A stretch of 64,000 nucleotides of DNA from Lamellibrachia satsuma (lineage: Eukaryota; Annelida; Polychaeta; Sabellida; Siboglinidae). Below, in pieces: positions 12,501-27,500 of the stretch. The notes under the pieces are model-generated. The model was not told where the DNA came from. It ran no database searches and saw only the letters and a program-made list of their open reading frames with translations. Every line of letters begins with the position of its first letter. The stretch's first letter is position 1. The stretch covers positions 4,249,431-4,313,430 of the forward strand of contig BSQZ01000054.1 of assembly GCA_033239005.1 (NCBI GenBank), read 5' to 3'. The translations under genes and the position numbers were made by a program.

Positions 12501-15500
12501 TACGATGTTTCATCTTGTAACCCTTGTCACATTTGCAGGGGTCCATGGATGTGTTTGTAGCCAATGTCAGGGCCCCACAGGTCAATGAAAACAGGGAAAA
12601 TGATGGTTTCTCTTTACCGTTGAAACATAAAATGGTTTGGGGAAAGATCAGATTTGTTTTCATTTCCTGTGGGGACACTGAGTAATATTTGAGTGTTGTG
12701 TAGCATCTGCCAAAAGAGAGCAACAGGTCCTACCAACTGTTGTATGGCGTCAATGATATGATGAATGCCTGCCAGTGCCAGTCATCATACAACAGGTACA
12801 TATCTTCCTTTCTCTTGGAATCTTTCTCTGAGTAGCACAAGTGCTATTTTTTCTTCTAACTAAAATGAAGTGTATCCCAACCCCAGAAAGCTCTGTGATT
12901 CTGGAATCTATGTATTAATACGCTACCTTTGGGGGCGGTCTGGAAGTATCTCCTCACCGGTGTTGAAATCCACTTGCTCTTTCTATGTTCCTTCTCCTTA
13001 GATCATTGGCCTCTGGTGATTGGTGATGAATCCACTTGTCTTCTATGTCCTCTCCTTACATCTCTGGTCTCTGATTGCATGAATTTATGATTGATGTACG
13101 TTGTTTAAGATTTTTACAGTTGTTGATCACGTTTTGCTATTCTTCCTTTCAGAGAAAGACGAAGAGTGGTGAATTAAGTGGTGATCCACTCACCAGAGGG
13201 CGTCACTGTAACTTCTTTATTGAAAAATATCAGGTGTAAACTAGTTAGCATTATTCCATAAAAAACTGTGAAATGATTTATGTTGATTTTAAACATGTGG
13301 TATCATGATACATTTAATATGGCAGCAAAATTAGATAGTGTTTGGTTTGGACACAAGTTCTGTGTATCAGACTGATGAAGATGTGTTGGTCATTCTCTCT
13401 AGGGCCAGAGAAATTGCACAGAAATTACTGAGTGAGAGAAACTCAGAGATGCAGCATACCCTGTGTGCCATCGGTCACTGTCACATAGACACAGGTAGGC
13501 ACAACTGGGGGGTCTTGTCTGTTCTTCTTCTACCCCACTGGGGCATTCTGTATCACATCAACCAAGGCATTCTGGTCTATATAACCACGTGTCAAACCAT
13601 AGGGCCGTAGCTCGAATAGTTTCCGAGTTATGATAATTTCAAATTTTGTAGATTCTGTCCATGGGTCACTTTTTTATAATTCAAAAGTCACCCCCATTGC
13701 TAATTATTTAAACTACAATTTAAAAATAAGTTTGATATACATTATGAAGCTATAACAATTGTTTTGGAAGGGTCACAATTCTATAGTGGGGAGGTTACAA
13801 TTCTATAGTGGGGGGGTTACAATTCTATAGTGGGAGGTCACAATTCCATGGTTACATTGCTATAGAAAAGCGACCTCCATTGAATGTTGGCCCCATATCT
13901 AATTACTTATTGATTGTTCAGACTGCAATTTAAGTATAACAGGTATGTGTGTATGTTTGTAAGTTTGGCATACATTCTATTTATATTTTGGGTTTGTATG
14001 TAGCATGTTAAAACAGTTTTAAGTAAACATGTGAATGACTTGTATTTAAACATTTTAATAACACGATTAATCAGAATTAATAAAAATTGTTACAGGTTTA
14101 CGTTTACTGTATTTATCTAAGTTAATAAATGCCAAATGGTTATATTACATTGGGACTATGGTGCGTATGCGTGAATGGTGAACAACTTTATAACAATTAT
14201 TATCTAATTATTCCCATTTATGTATTATGTAGTAGATATATGCTAGTAATGAACCTAAATGTGTTTAATAAACACTATTTATGTTTGAACATAATTTTTT
14301 AGGATGGGATCACAATGACATAGTGGGGGGTCAAATTTCAATAGTTATATTGCTGTAGAAACTCTAGACTCTAGAGATCTTATAAAAGACCAAGTGCTGG
14401 TATATGGGGTGTCTCTTGCAGCGTGGCTGTGGCCGTACGAGGAGACAAAGCGTAAGTGTGCACGCAGCTGGTCGTCTACCATCAGACTCATGCAAGATTA
14501 CCCAGAATTCATCTTTGTCTGCTCACAGGTGATTGATTCATAATCTGCGTGCGAGACCCATGATCTGTCCATGAGATCCATAATTAAATCCGTGTGTGAG
14601 ATTCATGGCCATGTGTGAAATCCATGATTCATGTGTGAGGTCCATGATCCATTTGTGAGATCCTTGTGTGAGATCCATGATCAAGTGGGAGTCCATAATT
14701 TATGTGTGAATGTGATATGTGAGATCTCTGAACCGTGTGTGAGATTGATGATTCGTATTTGGGATCCATGATCCATTTGTTAGATCAATGGTTCATTAGT
14801 TATATCCACTGTGTATGCGATTAATGATCCATGTGTGGCATAATAACGATCTGTGTAACATACATGATCCATGTTTGAGATCCATGATCCATTTGTTAGA
14901 TCCATGATGTGTGTATGAGATCCATAATCCACTTGTGAGATCCATGTGGAAGATGCATGTGTGAGATATGTTATCCATGTGTGAAACCCATGATCCATAT
15001 GCGAGATCCATAATCCACATGTGAGATCCATGTATGAAACCCATGATCTGTGTGTGAGATCTGTGATCCACATATTAGATCCATGATTAATGTGAGATCC
15101 ATGATCTATGTGTGAGGTGCTTGATCCATGTGTGAGTTCCATGATCCATATGTGAGAACCATGACTCATGTTTGAAATCTATGATCTGTGTGAGATCCCT
15201 ATCTGTTTAAGATCAATGATCTGTGTGTGAGGTCCATGATCTGATTAATTGACATCATTTGACAGTTATTGACCCTAAATGAAATCTTGCAAGAAGGTAT
15301 CAGAAATATTCTGCACATGTTATTCAAACGAACGATGTAGTTGGTGCTAAAATGGCATCTTCTAAAAACGGCAATGACATTTATCCAAAAGATGGCTTTG
15401 ATTTATCCAAAATATGTTTTATTAATATAATCATGCTATCAGCAATGTTTTACTTTGTCACAGTGGTGAAAGATAGAAAAAATACAAAACAAATGTCAAA

Positions 15501-18500
15501 ATGACGGATTATCGATCCATGGCTATATATTAATGCATAGACAAATGAAATTAATTCATCAGTGTGAATTTCTTTATGAATCTTCATATGAACATGCATG
15601 ATTGAAAAATTTACTGCAAATTGCAAATCAACTGTCATATTGTCATCTTTATTTTGAAATATGTGATTTCTGAAAATGCAGTGTTACTTTTTTCAAAACG
15701 TATTGACATTGACTTGTTCATAATAAAAATTAGGTGGTAATTAATTTTATTATGATTTAACTGCAGTAGATTGATTTGGATCCTTGTGTGAACCAGTGCT
15801 GCCATCATGTGGCCACATGATGCATGAGCGCGTTGTTTACAGGCCCAGCAATTTGATTGGGTGAAGAAGAATTACCCTTCTCTCTATGTGGACATTAAGG
15901 ATTACGTGGATCAAGAACGCTTCATTCCTGTTGGGGGCACCTGGGTTGAAATGGTTTGTTATGATTTTCTACAGATATTACATTTTCTATTCCCTGTTCA
16001 AACTGAGTTATGTGATATTGACATTTCAATGCTTCATGTTTGCTTCTATAATTTGTGCCTTTGCCATAATCTCTGAAACCAGGGTGATATGTGCTTATGT
16101 CTCTGCATGTTAAAAGGCAAGGGAAATATATTTGTAATGTTTGTTATCTTAGATACAGCACGCTTTTTGTAATCTGAGATAAAAGGCATGGTCTGTAATT
16201 GAAGACAAATGTAATGTTTGTAATATGAGACAAGAACCACGCATGACAAGTGTAATCTAAGATAAAGTTGAAATGCATATAATCTCAGACACTGGTTACA
16301 TATCCACGGTAGTGGAGCACGGTGGTCATGTGGCTGAGCGTCAAGACTTTGGGTTGAAGGGACTAGGGTTTGAAACCACCTTCTGCCGTTTTGAAACTTG
16401 GACAAACTCCATTTTTTTATTTTTCCCATGGAAGAGACATTATAAGCCCGTGGTTCGTTCTATCTGGTGTTTTTTCTAGGGGAAGTATGATATCCCATGC
16501 AGGGAAATGGAAAAAATCTGGTGGGGACTCAGTTACTCTAGAGAAGGACACCCTGAAATAAGGCATCAGTCCTGTTTCTGGGTCATTCAACTTGTTGCAA
16601 CTGAAACAAATAAACAAAATAAAAATGTGCAGTTTGACAAAAAAGGGACGCATGTGTGTAATGTAACCCTGTATGGCTGACTTGACTTTGTCTTGGATAC
16701 AGGATGGCAACATACCCAGTGGCGAGGCATTTGTACGACAGTTTCTATATGGACAACGATTCTTTGAACAGGAATTTGGGAAACGCTGCACAGAGGTCAG
16801 TGAGTAGACATAGCAAAAGTAGGAAGTATCCGGATAAAACAAGCAATAATGGCAGGTTTTGAACTTAGTTATCAGTAGTTATAGGTCTCTTAGCTGCAAC
16901 GCCATATTGTTGCCTTGTCCCGCCAATCCCTCTGGTTGTTGCAGCTAAGGGACTTCTATACTACTACTGCTATCATTTCAAGGAGATGCTGAAAGTTCTA
17001 AACCTGATTGGGCAATATTATATTATGGAATTAAAATTATTTGGTTTACATAGATAATCCAAATTAAATTACACTGTTTTAGTCTATAGCAATAATACAG
17101 TTTATAAAGGGCATAAAACAGTGTAACCTGAGCCTTCCTCCCGTCTCTTTCCTATCATCTTCATGCTAAATGCCACTTTTATGACATAATCATCTTCTCT
17201 TTTCATCACATGACCATACCATCTCAATTTATTCATCTTGATAATCCCCACAGTTGGGGCAGTCTTGCTCTCCCTGTAGAGATGATCAGTTCACTGTCTG
17301 GGTCATTTGGGGACACCCTGTATCATATGCATGACTGTCATGTTTGCTGCAGTGATTCGACTTTCAAGTGAAATCTCTTTATCAAAGTCCAACATTCACG
17401 GCCAAAGACTTATTATCTTAAAATGGTTTTACACAACAGTGTGAATATGTTTAAAAAATGGAAGTTTAAAAACATGTTTAATATAGTCTACCATAAATTA
17501 TTGTTATCCAAAACAATATACTACAGATGGCAAGTGGACAAAGAAGGCATTGGCTTACCCAGAATGCATTACTGTTTCACCTATTTGTTAGATATCTCTC
17601 AGTTTTGTGTTTATATATTCACACTGCCGGCATTTACACAGTTAGTAGATCGTTTACGTTAATTTATTTTCCTGTCAATGTAGTTTTTGGTTGGCTACTT
17701 ATTCATATGAAGTTATTTTGTTGTTTTAATTGTTCCATACAGTTTATTTGAATTAATATTTTACAATAATAGGCTACTGTGTTGAAAGTAGTTGTTATAA
17801 ACCTTAACTTGAGTGTTTGGTTTCTCTAGTTCTGGCTGCCTGACACATTTGGCTATTCCGCTCAGTTGCCTCAGATCATGAGGCATGCTGGGATAACGAG
17901 GTTCGTCACACAGAAGCTTAGCTGGAGCCTCGTCAACAAATTCCCTGTAAGTGTGACGAGTTTAGATAACTGGTTGTGTTATCAAGAAATCCTCAAGTCA
18001 ATATATTTGTGGCTTGTCTGATAATGCATGCCATGGCTTGTTTTATAGGTTTTTATGTATTAATGTATGGTGGAGTGGATGGCTGATAGGATGGGTGTCA
18101 GGTGGATTGGATGGCTATCGGGTCTATTGGGTGGTTGTAGGGAGGAATTGATGACTGCAGGGAGGATTGCATGGCTGTAAGGTGGATTGGATGATTGTAG
18201 GATGGATTGGTTGGCTGTACGGTGGGTTGGATGGGTGTATGAAGGATTGGATGGATGTATGATTGATTGGATGCCTGTTTGGAGGATTGGATGGCTGTAG
18301 GATGGATTGGATGACTGTAATGTGGATTTGATGGCTGTATGATGGATTGGGTGGCTGTTGGGTGGATTGGGTGGCTGTTGGGTGGATTGGGTGGCTGTTG
18401 GGTGGATTGAATGGTTGTAAGAAGGACTGGATGGCTGTAGAATGTATTGGACAGCTGTATGGTGGAATGTACGGTTATAGGGTGGATTTTATGGCTGTAT

Positions 18501-21500
18501 GATGGATGGGATGGCTGTAGGATGGATTGGATGACATGGCTGTAGGGAGGATTGGGTGGCTGTCGGGTGAATTTGTATGGTTGTAAGAAGGACTGGATGG
18601 CTGTAGAATGGATTGGACAGCTGTATGGTGGAATGTACAGTTATAGGGTGGATTTTATGGCTGTAGGGTAGATTGGATAGCCGTAGGGTGGATTGCAAAA
18701 CTTTGTTTTTGTCATTTTGGTCAGGGAAATTATATTTGGTCAGGGAAAATTACATTTTGGTCAGGGAAAACTCGGGGAACTTTCAAGTTAGTTTTAAGTG
18801 TGAACCTTGAAGTTTGGCTACAATTACAAGTAAACGTTAAAGTTTTGAAAGTGTAAATATATACAAAGAACTGAGAATAGAGGATATAATCTGAGATCTT
18901 GTATAAGTTGTACATTTGCTGTGAGCCCCTGATATTTGTAGTCTCCCTACCATTGCTTACAGCACAACACATTCTGGTGGAGAGGGCTGGATGGGTCCAA
19001 GGTCCTCTCCCACTTCCCCCCGGGGGACTCATACCTGATGGAATGCAAGGCGGAAGAGGTGGGTTTGTATTCTTCCTGGATACCTTGAGGGGATAGACCA
19101 CTGTTGACCTTCCTGTTTATTGTTTCACACGAATGTAGGGCGTATTAAATTGCAATATGTGAATTTACACAATTCATATGATGTGACATAAGTGCAATTG
19201 AGCAGGCGTATTCACAGGTTTGTTTGTAGAAGCTATTGACTGAAATGGTGCATTTTTTTATAGTTTAACAGGCGGAGGGATTTATGGAAATTTTTCTGCT
19301 ATGGGCCACGTGGGCGCATGAATACATGGCTAGTTTTGTTAAAATTGATGGGCATCGCACGTCGGGGCGTTTTAAAACAGCTGGAGGTATGTTATTTTGA
19401 GAAAACTTGGTCAGCATGTCAAGGAGATGATGGCAGTTGCTGTGAAAAATGTTCAGAATTTTTGATGGTCACATTTTCTTATAATCATACAAAACGTTAA
19501 CATGGCCACCAATGCAATTCTCAGCAGTGGTCTGACTCCTTGAGCGGTTTTCTCCATTGACTAATGCTATCCACTAGGTGCCCACGGATTACACACCGAA
19601 CGAGTATTCCTATTAACATTGTATTTGTAAAGTACTTACATATTTTCAGATACCTGCTATCATTCACGTGTGGGTGCGTGTGTGTGTTTGCATGGATGAG
19701 TGAATGAGTGAGTGCAAAAAGTTTTGCAGCTGCAAAATCTAGCAAAATGTCCTTCAGAGCATAAAGGAATACTTACTTGGTATATTTGGTTGTATAGTCT
19801 CTTTCAGCCGGTGGCTAGAGACCTCAAATTCTTCTTGAACGTGTTCAGAGTCGAAGCTGACACAACTTCTTCAAGTTTGTTCCAGTAATCAACACGATTT
19901 GTGAAGAAATGTTTACAGATCTCTGTGCGGGAGAGAGTACGTCTTCCTTAGCTTTAAGCTACGGCACCTCAGATCACTGCTGGATTGATACAAAAATGCT
20001 CTGGGTTATTCTTATTTAGGACACTGAGATATTTATATACCTCACAGAGGTCCACCTCATGTCGTCTGTGTTCTAATGGAACTGATTCTACAGGTGTTAT
20101 GCTGAGTTTCAGTGCTCTCTTCTGAACTTTGTCTAATTCATCTATATCCTTTCTATAGAAAGTGTTCCAAGCTGGCGATGCATATTCCAGCACTGGTCAT
20201 ATCATAATTTCATATAGGGTCTTTATTACCTTTTCCATCCAATCTACTTTCAAAGCATCCTTTAATTAGTCATATACATCGATTTGCCTTAGTTGTGATA
20301 TATTTTATGTGGGTGCTTGGTTTTAGGTTTTCACATATGGTGATTCCTAGATCTTTTTGTTCTTCAACAACTTCCAAGATTTCTCCATTTAATGGGTATG
20401 CTTAGTTCAGGTTTTGTCTTATTTTGAGAACTACACATTTAGTGGCATTGACATTTAATAGTTTTAAAAGTTTTCGACCAAACTGCAAGTTTGTTTAGAT
20501 CATCTTGGGGAGCTTCACAGTCAGCTAATGTAAAAATATTTGAGTAGAGTTTTGTGTCATCAGCAAACATTTTGGCCATTGCCTTGACTGAGTCGGGTAG
20601 ATCATTTACATATAACAAAAATAGTAATGGCCCCACATTTTTCTATGATGAATGACCATTTCTTAGGACCTCCCTCTGCCTTCTGCCTACTAGGAAAGAT
20701 TGGATCCATAGCACTTCATCTTTAATAGCATATTGTCTTAATTTATAAATCAATCTTTTATGAGATACCATATCAAAAGCATTTGAAAAATCGAAGTAAG
20801 TTATATAAGTTTCAGTGCTGTTATCTGTATTATTTGTATGTACTGTCCAGTCTTGTAGACATTATAACATTTGAGTAATGCATGAAATTTTTTTGTAAAC
20901 CATGTTGGCCATAACTGATAGTACTGTTTTTAACAAGATTTAAAATTTAACAAGATTGCCATCCCAAACAACAAGTTTCAGATGGCAAGTGGACAAGGAA
21001 GCCATTGGCTTATCGAGAGTCCAACAATTTTTTCATCTATGTGTAGCCCGCCCTTACCAAATATCTGTCAATTCTATTTTTAAACATATTCACACTACTA
21101 GCATAACACAATCATTTGGCAGTTTGTTCCATTCAGTTATCACCCCGTGTGAGAAAGACTATTTTCTCATGTCCAACCTACACTGCTCCTTAACTAATGC
21201 TGCTTTGTGTCCTCTGGTTCTACTGCCTTCTTTAAGTTTGAAGAACATATTCCTATCAACATCCTCATAACCATTCACTATTTTAATCACTTCTATTTGG
21301 TCTCCTCTTAGTCTCCTGGTCTCTAGTGTTGTCAAACCACATTGTAATAAGCGACTTTCGTAACTAAGGTATCTCAATTCTGGAATCATTTTAGTTGCTC
21401 TTCGTTGTATTCTTTCTAGCTTGTCTATGTCCTTTTTACGATATGGCCTCCATGCTTGAATACAATATTCCAAATGTACAGGGGTATAATTAGCTGTTTC

Positions 21501-24500
21501 TTTTTTATACATGATAGTTCTCCTAATTAGTCCTACAATTTGATTTCCTTTCGAAGGAGCAATCCCACATTGCTCTGAAACTTTCATATCAGCACTAAAT
21601 GTTACTCTTGAGTCCTTTTCTTGTGTAGTTCTACCTAATACAGCATCCCCCATTTTATATTCTTCGTACGTGTTTCCATGTCCTATGTGTATACGTTTAC
21701 ACTTCCCAAAATTGAATAACATTTGCCATTTTTCTGACCATTTAACTAATTTATCTATAACATCCTGTAAACTTTGTTTATCTGTATCATTAGTAACCTT
21801 TCTGAATACTTTTGTGTCATCTGCAAATTTGAGTACTTTGCTAGATATGTCATCATCCAAATCATTTATATATTTTAAAAACAGTATAGGGCCTAATACT
21901 GATCCCTGTGGTACCCCCATTGTTTGTGTCAGCTAGTTTAAGCAAATTGTCTTGTATTATTCTTTCTAGAAGTTGAATTACTTGGCTGGTGAGTGACACT
22001 GGTCTGTAATTGTTGGACATGTTTTGTGGACCTTTTTTTGTGGATTGGTGTTACATTTGCATCCCTCCGATCCTGTGGTATTTGGCTTGTTTAAATGGAT
22101 TTATTAAATACATAGGCTAGAGGAATATCAAAATCTAAGCAATTTCTAAAAATTTCATTTAATAGGTATAGACCACTAGCTTTGTCTGGTTTCAGTTTTG
22201 TTAACTTGGTCCTTACTTTGGTGGGTAAAATTTCTAAATTGTACAGTGTACTTTTTACATTGGTATCTAAAGTTGGTAGAGAGTGCAGTAATTATGGCTC
22301 ATCTGTAAGAACATATATGAAATAATTGTTTAATATGTTTGCTTTCGTTTGACCATCTGAGAAGTTTTTTCCTTCAAAGTTAAGATCACTAATTCTTGAT
22401 GATGATTTGGTAAACTGTCTAGTGTAGTTCCAGAATCTTTTATCGTTAACATTTACGTGGTCTACCAACTTTTCTTCATAGTGCAATTTTGCCTCCTTTA
22501 AGACAGTCTGTAGTTTTTCTAATTCATATATTACATGATCGGCTGAAAGCCCACTTTTCTTACCACTACTTGTTTAGCACGTTTAGTTTTGTTTGCTTTT
22601 TGCACAGGTTTGTATCTTACCCATGGATGCTTTGGTCTTGAACCCTGCTTTATCTGTTTGAATGGGATATTTTTCTCCACTAGTTGGAAATAACACTGCT
22701 TGAAATGTTCCCACAATTCAGTCATACATTTATTGTTGTATTCTTTGGTCCAATCTATGTTTTTTATTTATTTGTTTATTGCCTCATAAATGGCTTTTGA
22801 GTACAAGTAAATATTTCTGAATTTTGTGATGTTATTCAAACAACTGGACATCTTATTAATACCTTTATACTTTAGTGATCGCTCAGAGCAAAACTTTCCT
22901 CTACTTCAAGTTTAGCTATACAACTGGGGTCTGAAATGCATACAAGCTCGAGGATGTTGTTACCTCTAATTGGTTTATCCACCATCTAAACCAAAAAAAA
23001 TTAATTAAGTTGTTTAATGAAGAAATATTTCTCTAGTTGGCTGTTTCCCTTCCCTTTGGACCAATCTGTTTTTCTAAAATTTAAGTCTCCAAGAAGGAGA
23101 CAATTAAAATTTTCTGTTGTATTTATTGAATTGTTTATCTTTTGTAACATTTGTGCCTGATCTTCTTCTGCCCTATAGCATACTCCAACTTGCCACTGTA
23201 CATTAATATTATTATTGATTGCATAGTCTGTCTGTTGAATATTTTGAATGCTGGCATCGCCCCAGAAGAAATCCATTTTTAACTACCCATGTATGTAGCT
23301 ATTATTTTTTTACAATTACCTCTACACCATTATTATACGACATATAGCCTTGAATGTGCATGTAAAATTAATTGAAAGTGTTTGCACAGATCTTGAGGTC
23401 ACTGAACAACTTCAAGGACAAAGGTCGTTCCAACCACAGCATGTACCTCTTTGGCTATGGAGATGGTGGCCAGGGACCCACGTGAGTTGACCTCAAGGTT
23501 ACGGCGAATGAGACGTTTCCTGACCTGCCACATTTATTTTGATTGAGTTCTGTATTTTTCACTTGCCATCTTTAATATAAAGTAGTTTATGACTCGATCT
23601 GTATGTCTGCCTCTGTCTGTTCGTCACATCTCCATCAATCTCACATGTATGTGGCTGACATTGTGTAGGCGTGCCCGGGGACCCATGGTTTATTCACCTA
23701 TTCCATTCGATTGAGTGTCGCCACTTATCAGGCTTTGAGAAATCTACACAGCATCAAAAATAGTTGTGCGTTGACTGCTATAAGTTTATGACATAATTTT
23801 ATACCATTGGGATGAACACCCAAAAAAATATCGACTTTACCACAATTTTTCAATTTGAAACATATCCATATAAAAATAGGATACTGCCGGATATCTCCCA
23901 AAATTCTGTATTGCCCTTTCTTGTTCTAACACGGTTTTGGGTAGTTTGTATACACACATCAGAAATAGTTTCCTTTGTGAATGTATTTATTTTTAATAAT
24001 AATGATTAACTTATATGGTGCCTATATCCTCAGGAACCTGAGCTCAGAGGCGCAACAAAACAGAATCATTAATAGCGAACAGGGATGCACAAAAGTCATT
24101 ATCTATTCACTCAAGTACTTATAACAAACTGACCACTATTTGATGTTGCTGAATCTGAGAATAGTATTCGGGCCACAAAATATGCAGTTATAGCATGGCG
24201 TCTTTCAGGGCTGATATGTTGGAGAAACTGGAAAGACTGAAGGATGTGGCCGGGATTCCAAAGTAAGTGTTGCTTATTATCTTGGACAGTATTTCTTACT
24301 TCACTGTGTAAACTTCAACGTTTTGGTCTTGCCTATGTCAGCTGATGTATATGTATATAATTATTTGTGCATATACACTTGTTTTTCTTTACATCATTTT
24401 GAACTTACATAGGCATACATGTATGTATATACTTATATGTACACATACACTTAGGAACACATAAAATGCATGTACACCTATATAGCAAGCTCTACAATCA

Positions 24501-27500
24501 TAATTAATTCAGTCGGGTTCAGTGACTCCAATTAAGACAACTGTCACTGTCATAGGAGCCACCAACAATATAAACAATATGCTTAGTGTATAACATTATG
24601 TAGCTTAATATTTTACTTTATATGTTGGAAATTGTGTTTTAAGATAAACTGCAATGTTTCTTAGCGAAATGATAAATAATAAACTTGACCTTTATAACAG
24701 GCCATGTAGCCAGATAAAACCTGCTCAAAGGTACTAACAAGGTTAAAATAAGTTAAATATATTAAATAAATAAAAAGTCCATGTCATGTGTAAGACCCTA
24801 CCCCACATATGCACTCTTAATTAATAATCTATTAATAATATAATAATAGTAGCAATATCTTAGTTGCTTTTAGCTGTTGAAGAGTCAAAACCATTTAAGT
24901 CCATTTCATCTGCAGCATGGGGCTGTTTGATTTGTGTCAGTTGGACTTTTCAGATAATCAGGGCAGCAAGTTATGTTGATTTTGATACATTCATCAGAGG
25001 TTATATTCTAATTGGACTTATGTGTTTTTGCAAGCAGTTTGTGACTTGGCTTAGGGCCCAGACTATTACACCAACTTCTAAAAAACTGAAAAATTACTTT
25101 CATTGTTTTGCCACTTCAAGAGCATTTTTATTTAAAAAAAGCCAAATAAGATACAGTTAATACATTAGAAAGATACAGTCAATACATTAGAAAGCTCTCA
25201 TGGTAACTGGTTATTCTGATATGTTGAGATTTGGTGTAGCGTTGCGCTCCGGGTAGGGCAGTTAAATGCCATCTCTTGCAGGGTTAAGATGTGTTCGCCA
25301 GACAAATTCTTCAGCACGGTAGAAAGACAAGAGGCTGACAATTTGTGTTCCTGGACAGGAGAGCTCTTCTTGGAGCTGCATAATGGAACCTACACAACTC
25401 ACTCTAAGGTACAGTGCATGTCCTACACATCTCACTCTAAGGTACATTGCACACCCTTACACACTACACTCTAAAATACAGTGCATACCCTTACACACTT
25501 CACTCTAAGGTACAGTGCATACCCAACACACCTCATTCTAAGGTACGGTGCATACCCTACATACTTCACTCTAAGTTGCAGTGCATAACCTACGTACCTC
25601 ACTTTTTGGTACAGTGCATGCCCTACACATCTCACTCTAAGGTACGGTGCACACCCTTACACACCTCACTCTAAGGTACAGTGCATACCCTACATACTTC
25701 ACTCTAAGGTACAGTGCATACCCAACACTCCTCACTCTAAGGTACGGTGCATACCCAACACAACTCACTCTAAGGTACAGTGCATACACTACACATTTCA
25801 CTGTAAGGTACAGTGCATACCCAACACACCTCGCTCTAAGGTACAGTGCCTACCTTACACACTTCACTCTAAGGTAGAGTGCATACAATACACACTACTC
25901 TCTAAGGTACGTGAAAATGGAAATGCTGAAAACTCATGGATTTCACCCTTGGTGAAATTTTTTAACGTTCTCATATATTATCGGCAAGAGGATGGAAATA
26001 ATGCCCATGATCGCCATTGACCTGCAGAGTGTTTACCATTTTGCATATTCACTATTTTGAGCCTTACCAGATCTAATGATTAAAGTCAATTCGTTCGATG
26101 ATTTGAAAAATAGGCATTTTAAACATTCTACTGCGGATGTTACATAAACTATTCACAAAACATATTTGAACACTGACGAACTGAATTTGCAATAGACTAA
26201 ATCAGTTGAGGATGGAGTTTTAAGCTGCCAAGACTTCAGCGTAAGTTATATACAATAACACCGTGTTGACATGTTGACTTCTGCAGCTAAAGCGACTAAA
26301 CCGACGTGCCGAGATCCTGATGCGCAACACTGAGCTACTGGCCACATTGGCTTATGTAGTTGGTCAGCGAACTGACCAGGGTCATGGTTACCCTGCTGAC
26401 AAGATAGAACAGTTGTGGAAGACTCTCCTCTTGAATCAGTTCCATGACGTATTGCCTGGGACGTCCATAAATGAGGTCAGGGTCACGGGAAAAGGCTGTT
26501 ACATATCTTTCTAATTGAAATAAATAGTTTATTAAATATTTACTGAAATATAATTTAATACTAATAATAGAGGATCTTGTGTTGACTATCTGCATAATTT
26601 GAAATGCTAGGCTCAATTTGTTAATCATTGTTTGTCGAGCAAACTTTCTATAATATATATCATCATTTTGTTTTTGCGTTAGTTGTTTTTTTTATTCATT
26701 ATGTTTATGGATAGTTTATGTGTTTTTATTCCTAAATACTACTTTGTGTAGTAGCAGAAATGTAAGAGGTGACAACAAAAAGAGCTTACCGGTAATTATT
26801 CATCATACTTGTTCACATCACATGGTGTCACATGACATCATAATGATCACATGATAACATAATCTCTTTGTTTTTTGCTGCAGTTTGATAGACTGAACTA
26901 ACATTTAAAGATTTAACAAGATTGCCATCCAAGGCAAAGCCCAGGTGGCAAGTGGACAAGAAAGCCATTGGCTTATTGAGAGTCCAAAATTTTTTCATCT
27001 GTGTAACCTGCCCTCCTATGATATGTGTCAACCTTGTTTTTAAACATATTCATGCTGCTAGCAGTTACAAAGATCAATTTCAGAAAAGATGCTGTTAGCA
27101 GGAAACTATCAATAACTGCTGTGATAGATTTCAACATCTGAAGTGTTCTGTTTGTCTTCCAGGTGTGCACAGAGGCAGGGCGGTTGTATGAAGGTAATCT
27201 CATTGTAGGAAACAGTTAAAATGTTGTTAAAAATTTTGATTTCTAAATTGTTGATTCAACTCCAACCTTATTTATAAAAAAACTGTTCCAGATAATGGTG
27301 AAATAAAATTTAACATTGTCTTGGTTTCCTTGGCCAGTCTGTTTATCAGCTGAAAACACAGTAGAAAAGAAACTAACGTAGCATTGATTGACCTAAAAAT
27401 TGCAGGATTGGTGACGATGATAAAACATCTTAGATCGATGCACTGGCTCCCTGTCCGATATCGCATAATGTTTAAAACCAGCACAACCACCCATCAAGCA

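Noticed and set aside
13153..13233. Possible extra exon (tttcag|AGAAAGACG ... AAATATCAG|gtgtaa)
   Set aside because: It has splice-like ends, but exons 6 and 7 already join in phase and align with the family, and its reading has no counterpart there.
14780..15169. His/Ser/Trp-rich minus-strand frames in intron 8
   Set aside because: Translation of the gatccatgtgtga minisatellite.
25262..25877. Frames through the intron 15 array
   Set aside because: Artefacts of a 33-bp unit; only exon 15 (25282-25408) is coding.
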